Assembly (NCBI GenBank): GCA_047605605.1
Contig: JASGFG010000026.1
Span: 1 to 43,996 of the forward strand
Direction: 5' to 3'
DNA from: JAATGA01 sp047605605
GTDB lineage: Bacteria; Pseudomonadota; Alphaproteobacteria; Rhodobacterales; Rhodobacteraceae
DNA length: 43,996 nucleotides
This document shows, piece by piece, positions 24,447 to 32,382 of this stretch. The position numbers were made by a program, and so were the translations under genes. The notes below the pieces were generated by a model, which saw nothing but the letters and a program-made list of their open reading frames with translations, was not told the origin of the DNA and did not search any database. Numbering within the stretch: the first letter of the stretch is position 1; each line of letters starts with the position of its first letter.

Positions 24447-25814
24447 TTAGTAGTGATAGGCGCTTTCGCCGTGGCTGGTGGTGTCCAGACCTTCGCGTTC
24501 CTGATCGGTGCTGACGCGCAGCCCGCCCGTGACCGCACCGACGATCTTGTAGAGGATGAAGGAGATCACGCCGCACCACACGATCGTCACCAGCACCGCC
24601 TGGATCTGGATCATCGTCTGGCCGAAGATGGAATAGCCATCCGCAACGGCCTTGACCCCGCCCAGCGTATCGGCCGAGAAGATGCCGGTGCCGACGGCGC
24701 CGATGATCCCGCCGATGCCATGGACGCCGAACACGTCCAGGCTGTCGTCATAGCCCATCTTGTGCTTCACGACCGTCACGAAGAAGTAGCAGACGATCGA
24801 GGCGATGGCGCCCAGGAAGATCGCGCCGATCGGGCCGATGGTGCCGGCCGCCGGGGTGACGGCAACCAGACCCGCCACGATGCCCGAAGCCGCGCCCAGC
24901 ATGGAGGCCTTGCCGCGGGCCAGACCTTCGATGACCGACCAGGCCAGCGCCGCACCGGCGGTGGCGGTAAACGTGTTGATCATGGCCAGGGCCGCGCCGC
25001 CGTTGGATTCCAGGTTGGACCCGGCGTTGAAGCCGAACCAGCCGACCCACAGCATCGAGGCGCCGATCATCGTCATGGTCATCGAATGCGGTGCCATGTT
25101 GTCCTTGCCATAGCCCACGCGGGGGCCCAGCACCAGCGCACCGACCAGCGCCGCAATACCGGCGTTGATGTGAACGACCGTGCCGCCGGCAAAGTCAAGC
25201 GCACCCCAGCCGAAGATCAGGCCGTTCGCATCCCAGACCATGTGGGCGATGGGGAAGTAGACGACCGTGACCCACAGCAGCACGAACAGCAGCACCGCCG
25301 AGAACTTGATGCGTTCCGCGAAGGCGCCGATGATCAGCGCGGGGGTGATCGCGGCAAAGGTCATCTGGAAGCAGATGAACACATATTCCGGGATCACATA
25401 GCCGGCCGAGAAGGTGGCTGCCATCGAATCGGCACTCACGCCGGACAGGAACACCTTGGCAAAGCCGCCGAAGAACGGGCTGGTCGATCCGCCGAAGGCA
25501 AAGGAATAGCCGTAGACAACCCAGACCACGATGACGAGGCAGGTGATCAGCGTGCACTGCATCAGCACCGACAGCATGTTCTTGGTGCGCACCAGGCCGC
25601 CGTAGAACAGCGCCAGACCGGGCAGGATCATGAACAGCACCAGGATGGTCGAAACCATCATCCAGGCAACGTCGCCCTTGTCCATCACCGGCGCGGCGGC
25701 CTCGGTCGTTGCAGCGGCGGCTTCGGTCGTCGCCTCCTGCGCCCAGGCGGGCAGGCTGGCCAGCATCGACGCGCCAAGCGTCGAAAGGCCGACATATTTC
25801 AATAGGTTATTCAT
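24447..25814 (-). CDS. amtB: Ammonium transporter AmtB
   Basis: The 455-residue product has a signal peptide (cleavage near AWA-QE, residue 25), an alanine/threonine-rich spacer, then eleven membrane helices of the Amt/MEP/Rh family. Visible landmarks are DVAWMMVSTILVLFM, the GLALFYGGLVR signature, DFAGGTVVHINAG with the first pore histidine, GASMLWVGWFGFNAGS, and FGVHGIGGIIGAVGTG with the second pore histidine. It carries ammonium across the inner membrane and is gated by GlnK, whose gene lies 30 bases upstream in the same orientation. A strong terminator ends the pair. Confidence 0.96.
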   Translation of the reverse strand: MNNLLKYVGLSTLGASMLASLPAWAQEATTEAAAATTEAAAPVMDKGDVAWMMVSTILVLFMILPGLALFYGGLVRTKNMLSVLMQCTLITCLVIVVWVVYGYSFAFGGSTSPFFGGFAKVFLSGVSADSMAATFSAGYVIPEYVFICFQMTFAAITPALIIGAFAERIKFSAVLLFVLLWVTVVYFPIAHMVWDANGLIFGWGALDFAGGTVVHINAGIAALVGALVLGPRVGYGKDNMAPHSMTMTMIGASMLWVGWFGFNAGSNLESNGGAALAMINTFTATAGAALAWSVIEGLARGKASMLGAASGIVAGLVAVTPAAGTIGPIGAIFLGAIASIVCYFFVTVVKHKMGYDDSLDVFGVHGIGGIIGAVGTGIFSADTLGGVKAVADGYSIFGQTMIQIQAVLVTIVWCGVISFILYKIVGAVTGGLRVSTDQEREGLDTTSHGESAYHY

Positions 25815-25844
25815 TTCGTTGGTTTCCCCTTCCCTGGGCCCGTC

Positions 25845-26183
25845 TCAGAGCGCGTCGTCGTCGGTTTCGCCGGTGCGGACGCGCACGGCATGTTCGACAT
25901 CCAGCACGAAGATCTTGCCGTCGCCGATCTTGTCGGTCTTGGCGGTGGTGCGGATGGTTTCGATCACCGATTCCGCAAGGCTGTCGGCGACCACGATTTC
26001 CAGGCGCACCTTCGGCACGAAGTTCACCGCATATTCGGCGCCGCGATAGATTTCGGTGTGCCCGGACTGCGAGCCGAAGCCCTTGATCTCGGTCACCATC
26101 ATGCCGCGCACGCCGATGGTGGTCAGCGCCTCGCGGACCTCCTCCAGCTTGAACGGCTTGATTGCTGCTATGATGAGTTTCAC
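25845..26183 (-). CDS. glnK: PII signal-transduction protein GlnK
   Basis: The 112-residue PII protein starts at a GTG (26183): the product begins (M)KLIIAAIKPFKLEEV, which is the universal PII N-terminus, and GGGGAG lies just upstream. The T-loop reads GHTEIYRGAEY with Tyr51, the residue uridylylated by GlnD, and the family C-terminal elements follow (ADSLAESVIETI, TDKIGDGKIFVLDVE). The trimer senses 2-oxoglutarate, ATP/ADP and nitrogen status and blocks AmtB when ammonium is plentiful. The name glnK rather than glnB rests on linkage to amtB. A 275-base divergent promoter gap separates it from the PBP gene. Confidence 0.95.
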   Translation of the reverse strand: MKLIIAAIKPFKLEEVREALTTIGVRGMMVTEIKGFGSQSGHTEIYRGAEYAVNFVPKVRLEIVVADSLAESVIETIRTTAKTDKIGDGKIFVLDVEHAVRVRTGETDDDAL

Positions 26184-26293
26184 GTCGCTCCCCTTCCATT
26201 GGTCGGGGCCCTTGCGGCGGGCCCTCCGGCGCCTATCAAGCGGGCGTGAGCGGTCCTGCACAAGAAAACGGCGGCGCAAAATCGCCGAGCGGA

Positions 26294-26355
26294 GTGCATA
26301 TTTGCACAATTTTTGCACTAAATGCTATTTGTGGGCATTTTTTAAGCAGCTTGCG
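26294..26355. promoter_or_regulatory. AT-rich control region with TGCAC boxes between glnK and the PBP gene
   Basis: This AT-rich island in GC-rich DNA contains GTGCA (26294-26298) facing TGCAC (26303-26307) across 4 bases, and a second TTGCAC (26313-26318) exactly 11 bases after the first one, one helical turn apart. Nitrogen control of glnK is expected, and TGCAC/GTGCA half-sites resemble NtrC boxes, but the orientation of the inverted pair is opposite to the E. coli consensus. No sigma-54 -24/-12 element was found. Start sites are not identified. Confidence 0.5.
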
Positions 26356-26458
26356 TATCCGAATCGCGGCGCGACTGCCTTCGCATTTCCACGCACTCGG
26401 GTTAGATTGCGCCAAAACAGGCGGCGCCGCGAAGGGCGCGCAGACTCGGGCAGGCGGA

Positions 26459-28744
26459 ATGGCGGGAACGGGAAACGGGCAAAGACCTCTGGTCGCGGAC
26501 AGGCGCTATGCCTCGGCCAAAACGCCGCAGCGGCAGGCGTCAGGCGGCGGGGGGGGCGGCAAGTCCGGCGGCAACGGCAGGTCAGGCGGCGGGTCTGGCG
26601 GCGGGTCGCGCAAACCCGCGCCGCGCCGTCCGCGCCGCGGCAATCCGGTGCTGAACTTTTTCGCCGCGATCTTCCGCGGCGTCTTTCGCGTGTTCTGGGG
26701 CATCGCCTGGCGGCTGACCGCGATCGGCGCGATGATCCTGGGCGGTTTCGTCTTTTACTACTACAGCCAGCTTCCGCCCGTGACCGATCTGCTGGACGGC
26801 CGGTCGCGCGGGTCGGTCACGCTCCTGGACAAGGACGGCAAGGTCTTTGCCTGGCGGGGCGAAACCTTTGGCGGCAACATCACCTCGGACACGGTTTCGC
26901 CCAACCTGCGCGATGCGGTGGTCGCGACCGAGGACAAGCGGTTCTACCGCCATTTCGGGGTCAGTCCGCGCGGCATCCTGTCGGCCATCCGCATCAACCT
27001 GGCCGAAGGCCGCGGCGCGCTGGAAGGGAACGGCGGGTCCACCATCACCCAGCAGACGGCGAAGCTGTTGTGTCTGGGCGTGACCTATGACCCGAAACAG
27101 TGGAAGTCCGAGGCCGAATACGAGGCCGACTGCCGCAAGGGCGGCGTCTGGCGCAAGGTCAAGGAAGTGCCCTATGCCATGGCGATGGAGGCCAAATATT
27201 CCAAGGCCGACATCCTGACCATCTATTTCAACCGCGCCTATCTGGGCGCGGGCGCCCGCGGGTTCGAGGCGGCTGCGCAGCGGTATTTCGGCAAATCCGC
27301 CAATGACGTGACCCCGGCCGAGGGGGCGATGCTGGCCGGTCTGCTGAAGGCGCCGTCCTATTACGCGCCGACCGGCAACCTGAAACGCGCGCAGGAGCGG
27401 GCCAATGTCATCATCGGTTTGATGGAGGATCAGGGCTATCTGACCAAGGCGCAGGCGGATGACGCGCGCGCCCATCCCGCCCAGCTTTCCGATGCGGCGG
27501 CGACGAAATCGGGCGGGTTCTTCGCCGATTGGGTGATGGAATCCGGCCCGTCCTTCCTGACCAAGGACACGACCGAGGATGTGGTGATCCGCACCACGCT
27601 GGACCAGCGGTTGCAAAAGGCGGCCGAGGATGCGCTGGCCTATGTGTTCGACAACAAGGTCAAGTCCGGGTCCAAGGCCCAGGCCGCCATCGTGGTGATG
27701 AGCGCGGACGGCGCCGTGCGCGCTATGGTCGGCGGGCGCAAGATCGAGGCGGCGGGGTCGTTCAACCGCGCGACGCAGGCCTTGCGCCAGACGGGTTCGG
27801 CCTTCAAGCCGTTTGTCTATGCCGCCGCGCTGAACCTGGGGTGGAGTCCATCGGATTACGTCGAGGACACGCCGATGACGCTGAACATCAAGGGGTCGGG
27901 CCCCTGGACGCCGCAGAACTATGACAAGCAGTTCAAGGGGGTCATCACCTTGTCCCAGGCCTTGCGCGAAAGCCGCAACATCCCGGCCGTGCGCGTGTCC
28001 GAGGCGGTGGGCCGCGATCTGGTGCGCAAGGTGGCCGCCGAATTCGGCGTGGCGCAGGCCATGGCGGACGGGCCGGCCCTGGCGCTCGGCGCCTCGGAAT
28101 CGACGCTGATCGACATGACGGGGGCCTATGCGGGCATCCTGAACGGCGGGTCGGCGGTGAAGCCCTATGGCATGACCGAGCTGCGGCTTCAGGGCGACGA
28201 CACGCCCCTTGCCGGGCAGGAAGGCGGCATCGGCGAGCGGGTGATCAGCCAGGAGGCGGCCGAGCTTCTGACCTATATGATGAACCAGGTGGTCGAGCGC
28301 GGCACCGGCACGCGGGCGCGGCTGGACGGCCGCCCGGCGGCGGGCAAGACCGGCACCACGCAGGCGGCACGCGATGCGTGGTTCGTGGGCTTTACCGCCG
28401 ATTACGTCGCGGGCGTCTGGATGGGATATGACGACAACAAGCCGCTGACCGGGGTGACGGGCGGCGGCCTGCCCGCCGAGATATGGCACGAGGTCATGGT
28501 CCGCGTGAACGAGGGCGTGCCCGTGCGCGACCTGCCGATGATCATTCCCGCGCCGAAGGCGCCCCCTGTCAGCAGCCAGCCGGTCGATCCGTCGATGGAG
28601 CCGGGCCGCTATCCCGACCTGCCCGCCGGCCAGCCCTATCCCGAGGGCGACGGCACGCCCCGTCCCCCGGTCGAGGGGGCCGGCCAGCAGGGTGGGGGCG
28701 ACCCGATCGAGTCGATCCTGAAGGACCTTCTGGGCGCGAATTGA
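26459..28744 (+). CDS. Class A penicillin-binding protein, PBP1A type
   Basis: The protein has 761 residues: a glycine-rich, basic cytoplasmic N-terminus (about 28-60), one membrane helix (about 80-101), then a family-51 glycosyltransferase domain with EDKRFYRHFG (catalytic Glu158) and GGSTITQQ. The transpeptidase domain has SxxK at Ser447-Lys450 (GSAFKP), an SRN motif and KTGTTQ from Lys630. The C-terminus is a proline-rich tail ending ILKDLLGAN. It polymerises and cross-links peptidoglycan. The ATG at 26459 is preceded by CAGGCGG; a longer frame to 26246 lacks support and would run through the divergent promoter. It differs from the pbpC product in domain ends and in the glycine-rich cytoplasmic part. 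Confidence 0.93.
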   Translation: MAGTGNGQRPLVADRRYASAKTPQRQASGGGGGGKSGGNGRSGGGSGGGSRKPAPRRPRRGNPVLNFFAAIFRGVFRVFWGIAWRLTAIGAMILGGFVFYYYSQLPPVTDLLDGRSRGSVTLLDKDGKVFAWRGETFGGNITSDTVSPNLRDAVVATEDKRFYRHFGVSPRGILSAIRINLAEGRGALEGNGGSTITQQTAKLLCLGVTYDPKQWKSEAEYEADCRKGGVWRKVKEVPYAMAMEAKYSKADILTIYFNRAYLGAGARGFEAAAQRYFGKSANDVTPAEGAMLAGLLKAPSYYAPTGNLKRAQERANVIIGLMEDQGYLTKAQADDARAHPAQLSDAAATKSGGFFADWVMESGPSFLTKDTTEDVVIRTTLDQRLQKAAEDALAYVFDNKVKSGSKAQAAIVVMSADGAVRAMVGGRKIEAAGSFNRATQALRQTGSAFKPFVYAAALNLGWSPSDYVEDTPMTLNIKGSGPWTPQNYDKQFKGVITLSQALRESRNIPAVRVSEAVGRDLVRKVAAEFGVAQAMADGPALALGASESTLIDMTGAYAGILNGGSAVKPYGMTELRLQGDDTPLAGQEGGIGERVISQEAAELLTYMMNQVVERGTGTRARLDGRPAAGKTGTTQAARDAWFVGFTADYVAGVWMGYDDNKPLTGVTGGGLPAEIWHEVMVRVNEGVPVRDLPMIIPAPKAPPVSSQPVDPSMEPGRYPDLPAGQPYPEGDGTPRPPVEGAGQQGGGDPIESILKDLLGAN

Positions 28745-29150
28745 GCCGCCGCGCCGGACGTGGCGCCCCCGGCCCGTCCGGTGGCGCGGCCGCGGCGAAG
28801 TTCCGACGCGATGGCACCTCATCCGCGGGGCCGTCTCTGCCCGGGGCAGCGGCGGGCGGATCTGCACGCGGATCCCACATACGCCCGAGTGATCCGCGAC
28901 TGGCCTTCGCCCTGGAGGACGGCCCGTCAGGCTGCCCCAGACATAAGGGGAGGGGCCCCGCGCCCGGCAAAGGAGATCCAGGCGCCTGTCCGTCAGGCTG
29001 CCCCTGCCATCAGGGGAGGGGCCGCTCATCACCACATAACTGATGGAAACAGGTAACGTTTCCGTCATCGCGACGACATGCGGGGGGCTTATGCGGGCAG
29101 CGGGCAAGTCAAGGCTCGAAAAACCCACCGCAATTTCCCGAGGTTTCCCA
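28745..29150. other. Gene-free stretch with hairpins and tandem repeats
   Basis: These 406 bases separate the PBP gene from the exported GDPD gene. They hold an 8-bp hairpin (28867-28874 CGCGGATC with 28891-28898) and two 34-base tandem repeats described separately. No convincing coding frame is seen. An open frame runs back from the GDPD start to 29043 but has no ribosome site or signal-peptide logic. Confidence 0.6.
28924..29023. repeat. Two 34-base direct repeats, each with hairpin potential
   Basis: Copy 1 (28924-28957) and copy 2 (28990-29023) are 66 bases apart. Both begin with CCGTCAGGCTGCCCC and end with AGGGGAGGGGCC; only the 7 bases in the middle differ. In copy 2 CCCCTG and CAGGGG pair perfectly around a CCAT loop; copy 1 keeps CCCC/GGGG with a longer loop. 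Conserved flanks with variable loops suggest structured RNA or a protein-binding element more than coding sequence. Confidence 0.7.
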
Positions 29151-30212
29151 ATGACCAAATTCGCTCCGTATATCGTCAGGGGGGCGCTGCTGTCGCTGGC
29201 ATTTGCCGCCGGCACCGCGCAGGCCGCGACGCTGAACACCCTGACCGGCGAGGCGCCCATCGTCATCGCCCACCGGGGCGCCAGCGGATACCAGCCCGAA
29301 CATACGCTGGCCGCCTATGAGCTGGCCGCCGACATGGGCGTCGACTATATCGAACCCGATGTGCAGATCACCGCCGACGGCTATCTGGTCGCCATGCACG
29401 ACGCGACCCTGAACCGCACCACCAATGTGGAAAGCCTGTTCGCCCCCCGCAACGGCGGCTACAGCGTGTCGGACTTCACCCTGGCCGAGATCCGCACCTT
29501 GACCGTGGACATCACCCCGGTGTCCTCCGCCCATGCCGGTTTCGTTCCGACCTATACCAGCACCAGCTCGGTCATGACGCTGGACGAGGTGGTGGATTTC
29601 GTGAACCAATACAACGCCGACCACGGCACCAACATCGGCATCTACCCCGAGGCCAAGGCCGCCAGTTCGGTCCTGAACCAGAAGATCGTCGAGACGCTGG
29701 CCGCGGGCGGCTTCACCTCGACCGCCGCGGACAACGTCTATATCCAGAGCTTCAGCGTCAACGCCCTGACCGAGATCGCGGGCCTGCAATCGACCTATGG
29801 CACCGACATCGACCTGATCGCGCTCGGCTATGCCAGCGGCGACCAGTATACCGGCACCGACGGCGGGCCGTTGGACCTCAGCTCGCTGGTGGGCGTCGTG
29901 GACGGCTTTGGCATCTACATCGGCACGGGCAAATATGCGCTGACCTCGGCCTTTGTCGATCTGGCGCACAGCCTGGGCTTTTCGGTGGTGGGCTGGACCT
30001 TTGCCAAGGCTGACGAGGCCGCGGCGCTGGCGGAATACCAGTATTACATCGACATGGGGCTGGACGGGTTCTTTGCGAACTATCCCGACTATGCGGTGAC
30101 GGCGGTGGCGGAAAACACCGCGCCGGTTCCGGTTCCGGCCGCGCTCGGCCTGTCGCTGGCGGGTCTGGGCGGGCTGGGCGCACTGAGCCTGCGCCGCCGC
30201 AAGGCGGCCTGA
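29151..30212 (+). CDS. Exported glycerophosphodiester phosphodiesterase with VPxPA-type C-terminal sorting tail
   Basis: The 353-residue product has a Sec signal peptide (cleavage near AQA-AT, residue 26) and a GDPD TIM-barrel. IAHRGASGYQPEHTL supplies His41, Arg42 and Glu50, then YIEPDVQ supplies Glu68 and Asp70, and His83 follows in AMHDATLNRT. GDPDs hydrolyse glycerophosphodiesters to glycerol-3-phosphate and an alcohol, with a divalent metal. The C-terminus is unusual: VPVPAALGLSLAGLGG, a hydrophobic segment and then RRRK, matching the layout of VPLPA-CTERM sorting signals. The enzyme is therefore probably held at or processed in the envelope. GAGG precedes the ATG at 29151. Confidence 0.88.
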   Translation: MTKFAPYIVRGALLSLAFAAGTAQAATLNTLTGEAPIVIAHRGASGYQPEHTLAAYELAADMGVDYIEPDVQITADGYLVAMHDATLNRTTNVESLFAPRNGGYSVSDFTLAEIRTLTVDITPVSSAHAGFVPTYTSTSSVMTLDEVVDFVNQYNADHGTNIGIYPEAKAASSVLNQKIVETLAAGGFTSTAADNVYIQSFSVNALTEIAGLQSTYGTDIDLIALGYASGDQYTGTDGGPLDLSSLVGVVDGFGIYIGTGKYALTSAFVDLAHSLGFSVVGWTFAKADEAAALAEYQYYIDMGLDGFFANYPDYAVTAVAENTAPVPVPAALGLSLAGLGGLGALSLRRRKAA

Positions 30213-30231
30213 TCCGCCGGAAGGGCATGGC

Positions 30232-30261
30232 CTGCGCCGCCCCGAAGACCGGGCGGCGCAG
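30232..30261. terminator. Bidirectional hairpin between the GDPD gene and mlaC
   Basis: A perfect 11-bp GC-rich stem, 30232-30242 (CTGCGCCGCCC) with 30251-30261, has an 8-base loop, centred between convergent stops. Neither side carries a T-run. Confidence 0.6.
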
Positions 30262-30266
30262 AACCC

Positions 30267-30881
30267 TCAGGCGGTTTGCAGGTCCTGGATCAGCTGGTCC
30301 AGATTGCCCTTGCGCTTGTCCAGCATGGCGCCGATTTCCGTCCGCTCGGACGCCAGCATGTTCACGCCTTCGATGATGATGTTGAAGAACAGGCTCTTGC
30401 CCGACTTGTCCGACACATGCCAGCGCAGGTCGAACGGCGCCTCGCCTTGCAGGTGGGCGACCGAGATCACCTCGAAATAGGATTTCACCGGCTTGGCGTC
30501 GACCACCTCGATCTTGCCGCCGATGAACTCGCGGAAGCGGCGACCGTATTTGCGGCTGATGTAGCCCTGATAGGCCTTGATAAAGGCGCTCATCTGCGCC
30601 TTGGAGGCCGAACGGGCCGCCACGCCAAGCGCCGAGCGGGCGATGACCGGCACATCGGCGTATTTCGAGAAGATCGACTCGAAATCGCCATACATCGCGG
30701 TTTCCGACTTGCCCGAGTTGATCACGCGGTTCACGTCGGCCACCGCCTTGTCGACCAGCGCGCGCGCATCGTCCACGGTCAGCGCAAGGCTGGGGCGCGG
30801 CATCGTCATCAGCGCGGCCGCGCCAAGCCCGAGGCCAAAGCCACGGCGGGTCAGCGCCAGCAGGGGTTTTTCATTGCGCAT
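30267..30881 (-). CDS. mlaC: Phospholipid-binding periplasmic protein MlaC, Tat-exported
   Basis: The 204-residue product starts with a twin-arginine signal peptide (LTRRGFGLGLGAAALM, then a cut near SLA-LT). The mature part is MlaC/Ttg2D-like: RSALGVAAR, FIKAYQGYISRKYG, FEVISV, a DLRWHVSDKSGK segment and the FFNIIIEGVNM strand. MlaC shuttles phospholipid between outer-membrane MlaA and the inner-membrane MlaFEDB ATPase to keep lipid asymmetry. It is transcribed after mlaA, whose last 11 bases overlap its start; GAGGA lies upstream within mlaA. MlaFED genes are not in this window. The Tat signal is notable because E. coli MlaC uses Sec. Confidence 0.9.
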   Translation of the reverse strand: MRNEKPLLALTRRGFGLGLGAAALMTMPRPSLALTVDDARALVDKAVADVNRVINSGKSETAMYGDFESIFSKYADVPVIARSALGVAARSASKAQMSAFIKAYQGYISRKYGRRFREFIGGKIEVVDAKPVKSYFEVISVAHLQGEAPFDLRWHVSDKSGKSLFFNIIIEGVNMLASERTEIGAMLDKRKGNLDQLIQDLQTA

Positions 30882-31632
30882 AGGGATCCTCGTAGGGGTC
30901 TTCGAAGGCGGCTTCGCTGCCGGCGGATTGCCCGAGTTCATACCGCCGGTTCTGGAGGTAGAGCAGGCGCGCCTGCGCGTAGCTGTCGGCGCTCTCGTAT
31001 AGAATGGAATCGATCGTATCGGAATAGCGATACCGATCACCAAGTTTTGAGGCGGCCTTGATTCCCATTGACCAGTATTTCTCGGGGGCGTCCAGCGCCA
31101 TGGAAACCGGGTTCATCACCACGTCGACCACGGTTCCGGTCAGGTCGCGCGCGGTGGTCGGCCCCATGCCCGGCATCTCCAGATAGGGGCCTTCGCCCAC
31201 GCCCCAGACATGCAGCGTCTCGCCAAAGTCGGTGCGCTTGCCCTTGACGCCCAGCACCGTGGCCGGATCGAAGATTCCCCCGACCCCTGCGATGGTGTTG
31301 ACGGCAAAGCGCAGCGTGTTTTCCGTGGCGTTCATCACCCGGCCTTGCAGCAGGCCGTTCACGATCTCGCCCGGCAGGTTCAGGTTCGAGGCAAAGTTCG
31401 ACACGCCCGTGCGAACAGGCTGCGGCAGGATATGGCCATAGCCTTCCGAGGCGGGGCGGACAAAGGCGCGGTCCAGCGCCAGGTTCAGCCCGTGGACCGA
31501 GCGGTTGAACCCCTCGGCCGGGTCGTTGATCCCCTGCGGCGCCGGGGCCGGCCCGCAGGCCGCAAGGATGGCCAGCATCAGCATGCCGGCAATGGCGCGG
31601 CCTTTTTCAGGGGGGTAGAACGAGGCAAGCAT
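30871..31632 (-). CDS. mlaA: Outer-membrane lipoprotein MlaA (VacJ)
   Basis: The 253-residue lipoprotein has a signal ending in the lipobox LAAC followed by a GPAPAP spacer. The VacJ domain shows INDPAEGFNRSVHGLN near the start, PVRTGVSNFASNLNLPGEIVNGLLQG, GVGGIFDPAT, TDFGETLHVWGVGEGPYLEMPGMGPTTARD and the YRYSDTIDSILYESADSYAQARLLYL helix. MlaA forms a ring in the outer membrane that draws stray phospholipid out of the outer leaflet and passes it to MlaC. In-frame ATGs at 31647 and 31656 are alternatives; 31632 gives a normal length and a compact signal. It overlaps mlaC by 11 bases. Confidence 0.9.
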   Translation of the reverse strand: MLASFYPPEKGRAIAGMLMLAILAACGPAPAPQGINDPAEGFNRSVHGLNLALDRAFVRPASEGYGHILPQPVRTGVSNFASNLNLPGEIVNGLLQGRVMNATENTLRFAVNTIAGVGGIFDPATVLGVKGKRTDFGETLHVWGVGEGPYLEMPGMGPTTARDLTGTVVDVVMNPVSMALDAPEKYWSMGIKAASKLGDRYRYSDTIDSILYESADSYAQARLLYLQNRRYELGQSAGSEAAFEDPYEDPYAQ

Positions 31633-31923
31633 CGTCACAGGATCCATTCCGGGCATTGCGGCAAGTCGCCCCGCCGCGGGCCAAAGGCAAGGGATAAGCC
31701 GCGCGCGGGGACAAGACAACCGCCGGGCGTGACGCCCGTGCAACGAATGCGCGGTTTCCGCCTATTCCGCCGGACTTGTCCCCGCGGCGGGGCGGGGCTA
31801 GCCTCAGCGGCGGAACCAACGGGTCCGCAAAGGCTCCGGTCAGGGCGACGGGCACAGGCCCGCGCGACCTTTCCGCAAAGTCGGCAGCGGTGGCCCGTGC
31901 CGCGATGAACAAGGAATGCGACC

Positions 31924-32382
31924 ATGACGATCGAATCCCGCCTTGCCGAACTGGGCGTCACGCTGCCCGAGCCGCCGGTGCCGGTGGCCAATTATGTGCC
32001 CTTTGTCGTCAGCGGCAATCTGGTGCACGTATCGGGCCAGATCAGCGCCGGACCCCAGGGCCCGATCAAGGGCCGCTTGGGCGCCGATATGGATGTCGAG
32101 GCAGGGGCCGCTGCGGCCCGGACCTGTGCCATCAACCTGCTGGCCCAGCTGCGGCGGGCCTGTGACGGCGACCTGTCGCGGCTGGTGCGGGTGGTGAAGC
32201 TGGGCGGTTTCGTCAATTCCACCCCCGATTTCACCGATCAGCCCAAGGTGATCAACGGCGCGTCGGACTTTCTGGTCGCGGCTTTGGGCGATGCGGGGAA
32301 ACATGCACGCTCGGCGGTATCCGCCGCCTCTCTGCCGCTTGGCGTCGCGGTGGAAATCGACGGCATCTTCGAGATCCGCTGA
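31924..32382 (+). CDS. RidA/YjgF-family enamine/imine deaminase
   Basis: The 152-residue RidA-fold protein belongs to the longer YjgF group. VSGNLVHVSGQIS lies near the start, VRVVKLGGFVNSTPDFTDQPKVINGASDFLV in the middle, and the C-terminal signature ARSAVSAASLPLGVAVEIDGIFEI carries the arginine that binds carboxylates in RidA. Relatives hydrolyse reactive 2-aminoacrylate-type intermediates made by PLP enzymes, although many members of this subgroup lack a tested activity. The stop overlaps the next gene's start by one base (TGATG), so it is translated together with the cytoplasmic GDPD. mlaA is divergent upstream with a 291-base gap. Confidence 0.88.
   Translation: MTIESRLAELGVTLPEPPVPVANYVPFVVSGNLVHVSGQISAGPQGPIKGRLGADMDVEAGAAAARTCAINLLAQLRRACDGDLSRLVRVVKLGGFVNSTPDFTDQPKVINGASDFLVAALGDAGKHARSAVSAASLPLGVAVEIDGIFEIR

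Noticed and set aside
26184..26458. Sigma-54 promoter upstream of glnK
   Set aside because: No GG-N10-GC element with acceptable flanks was found on the minus strand in the gap.
29043..29150. N-terminal extension of the exported GDPD
   Set aside because: The extra 36 residues lack a ribosome site and would bury the signal peptide.
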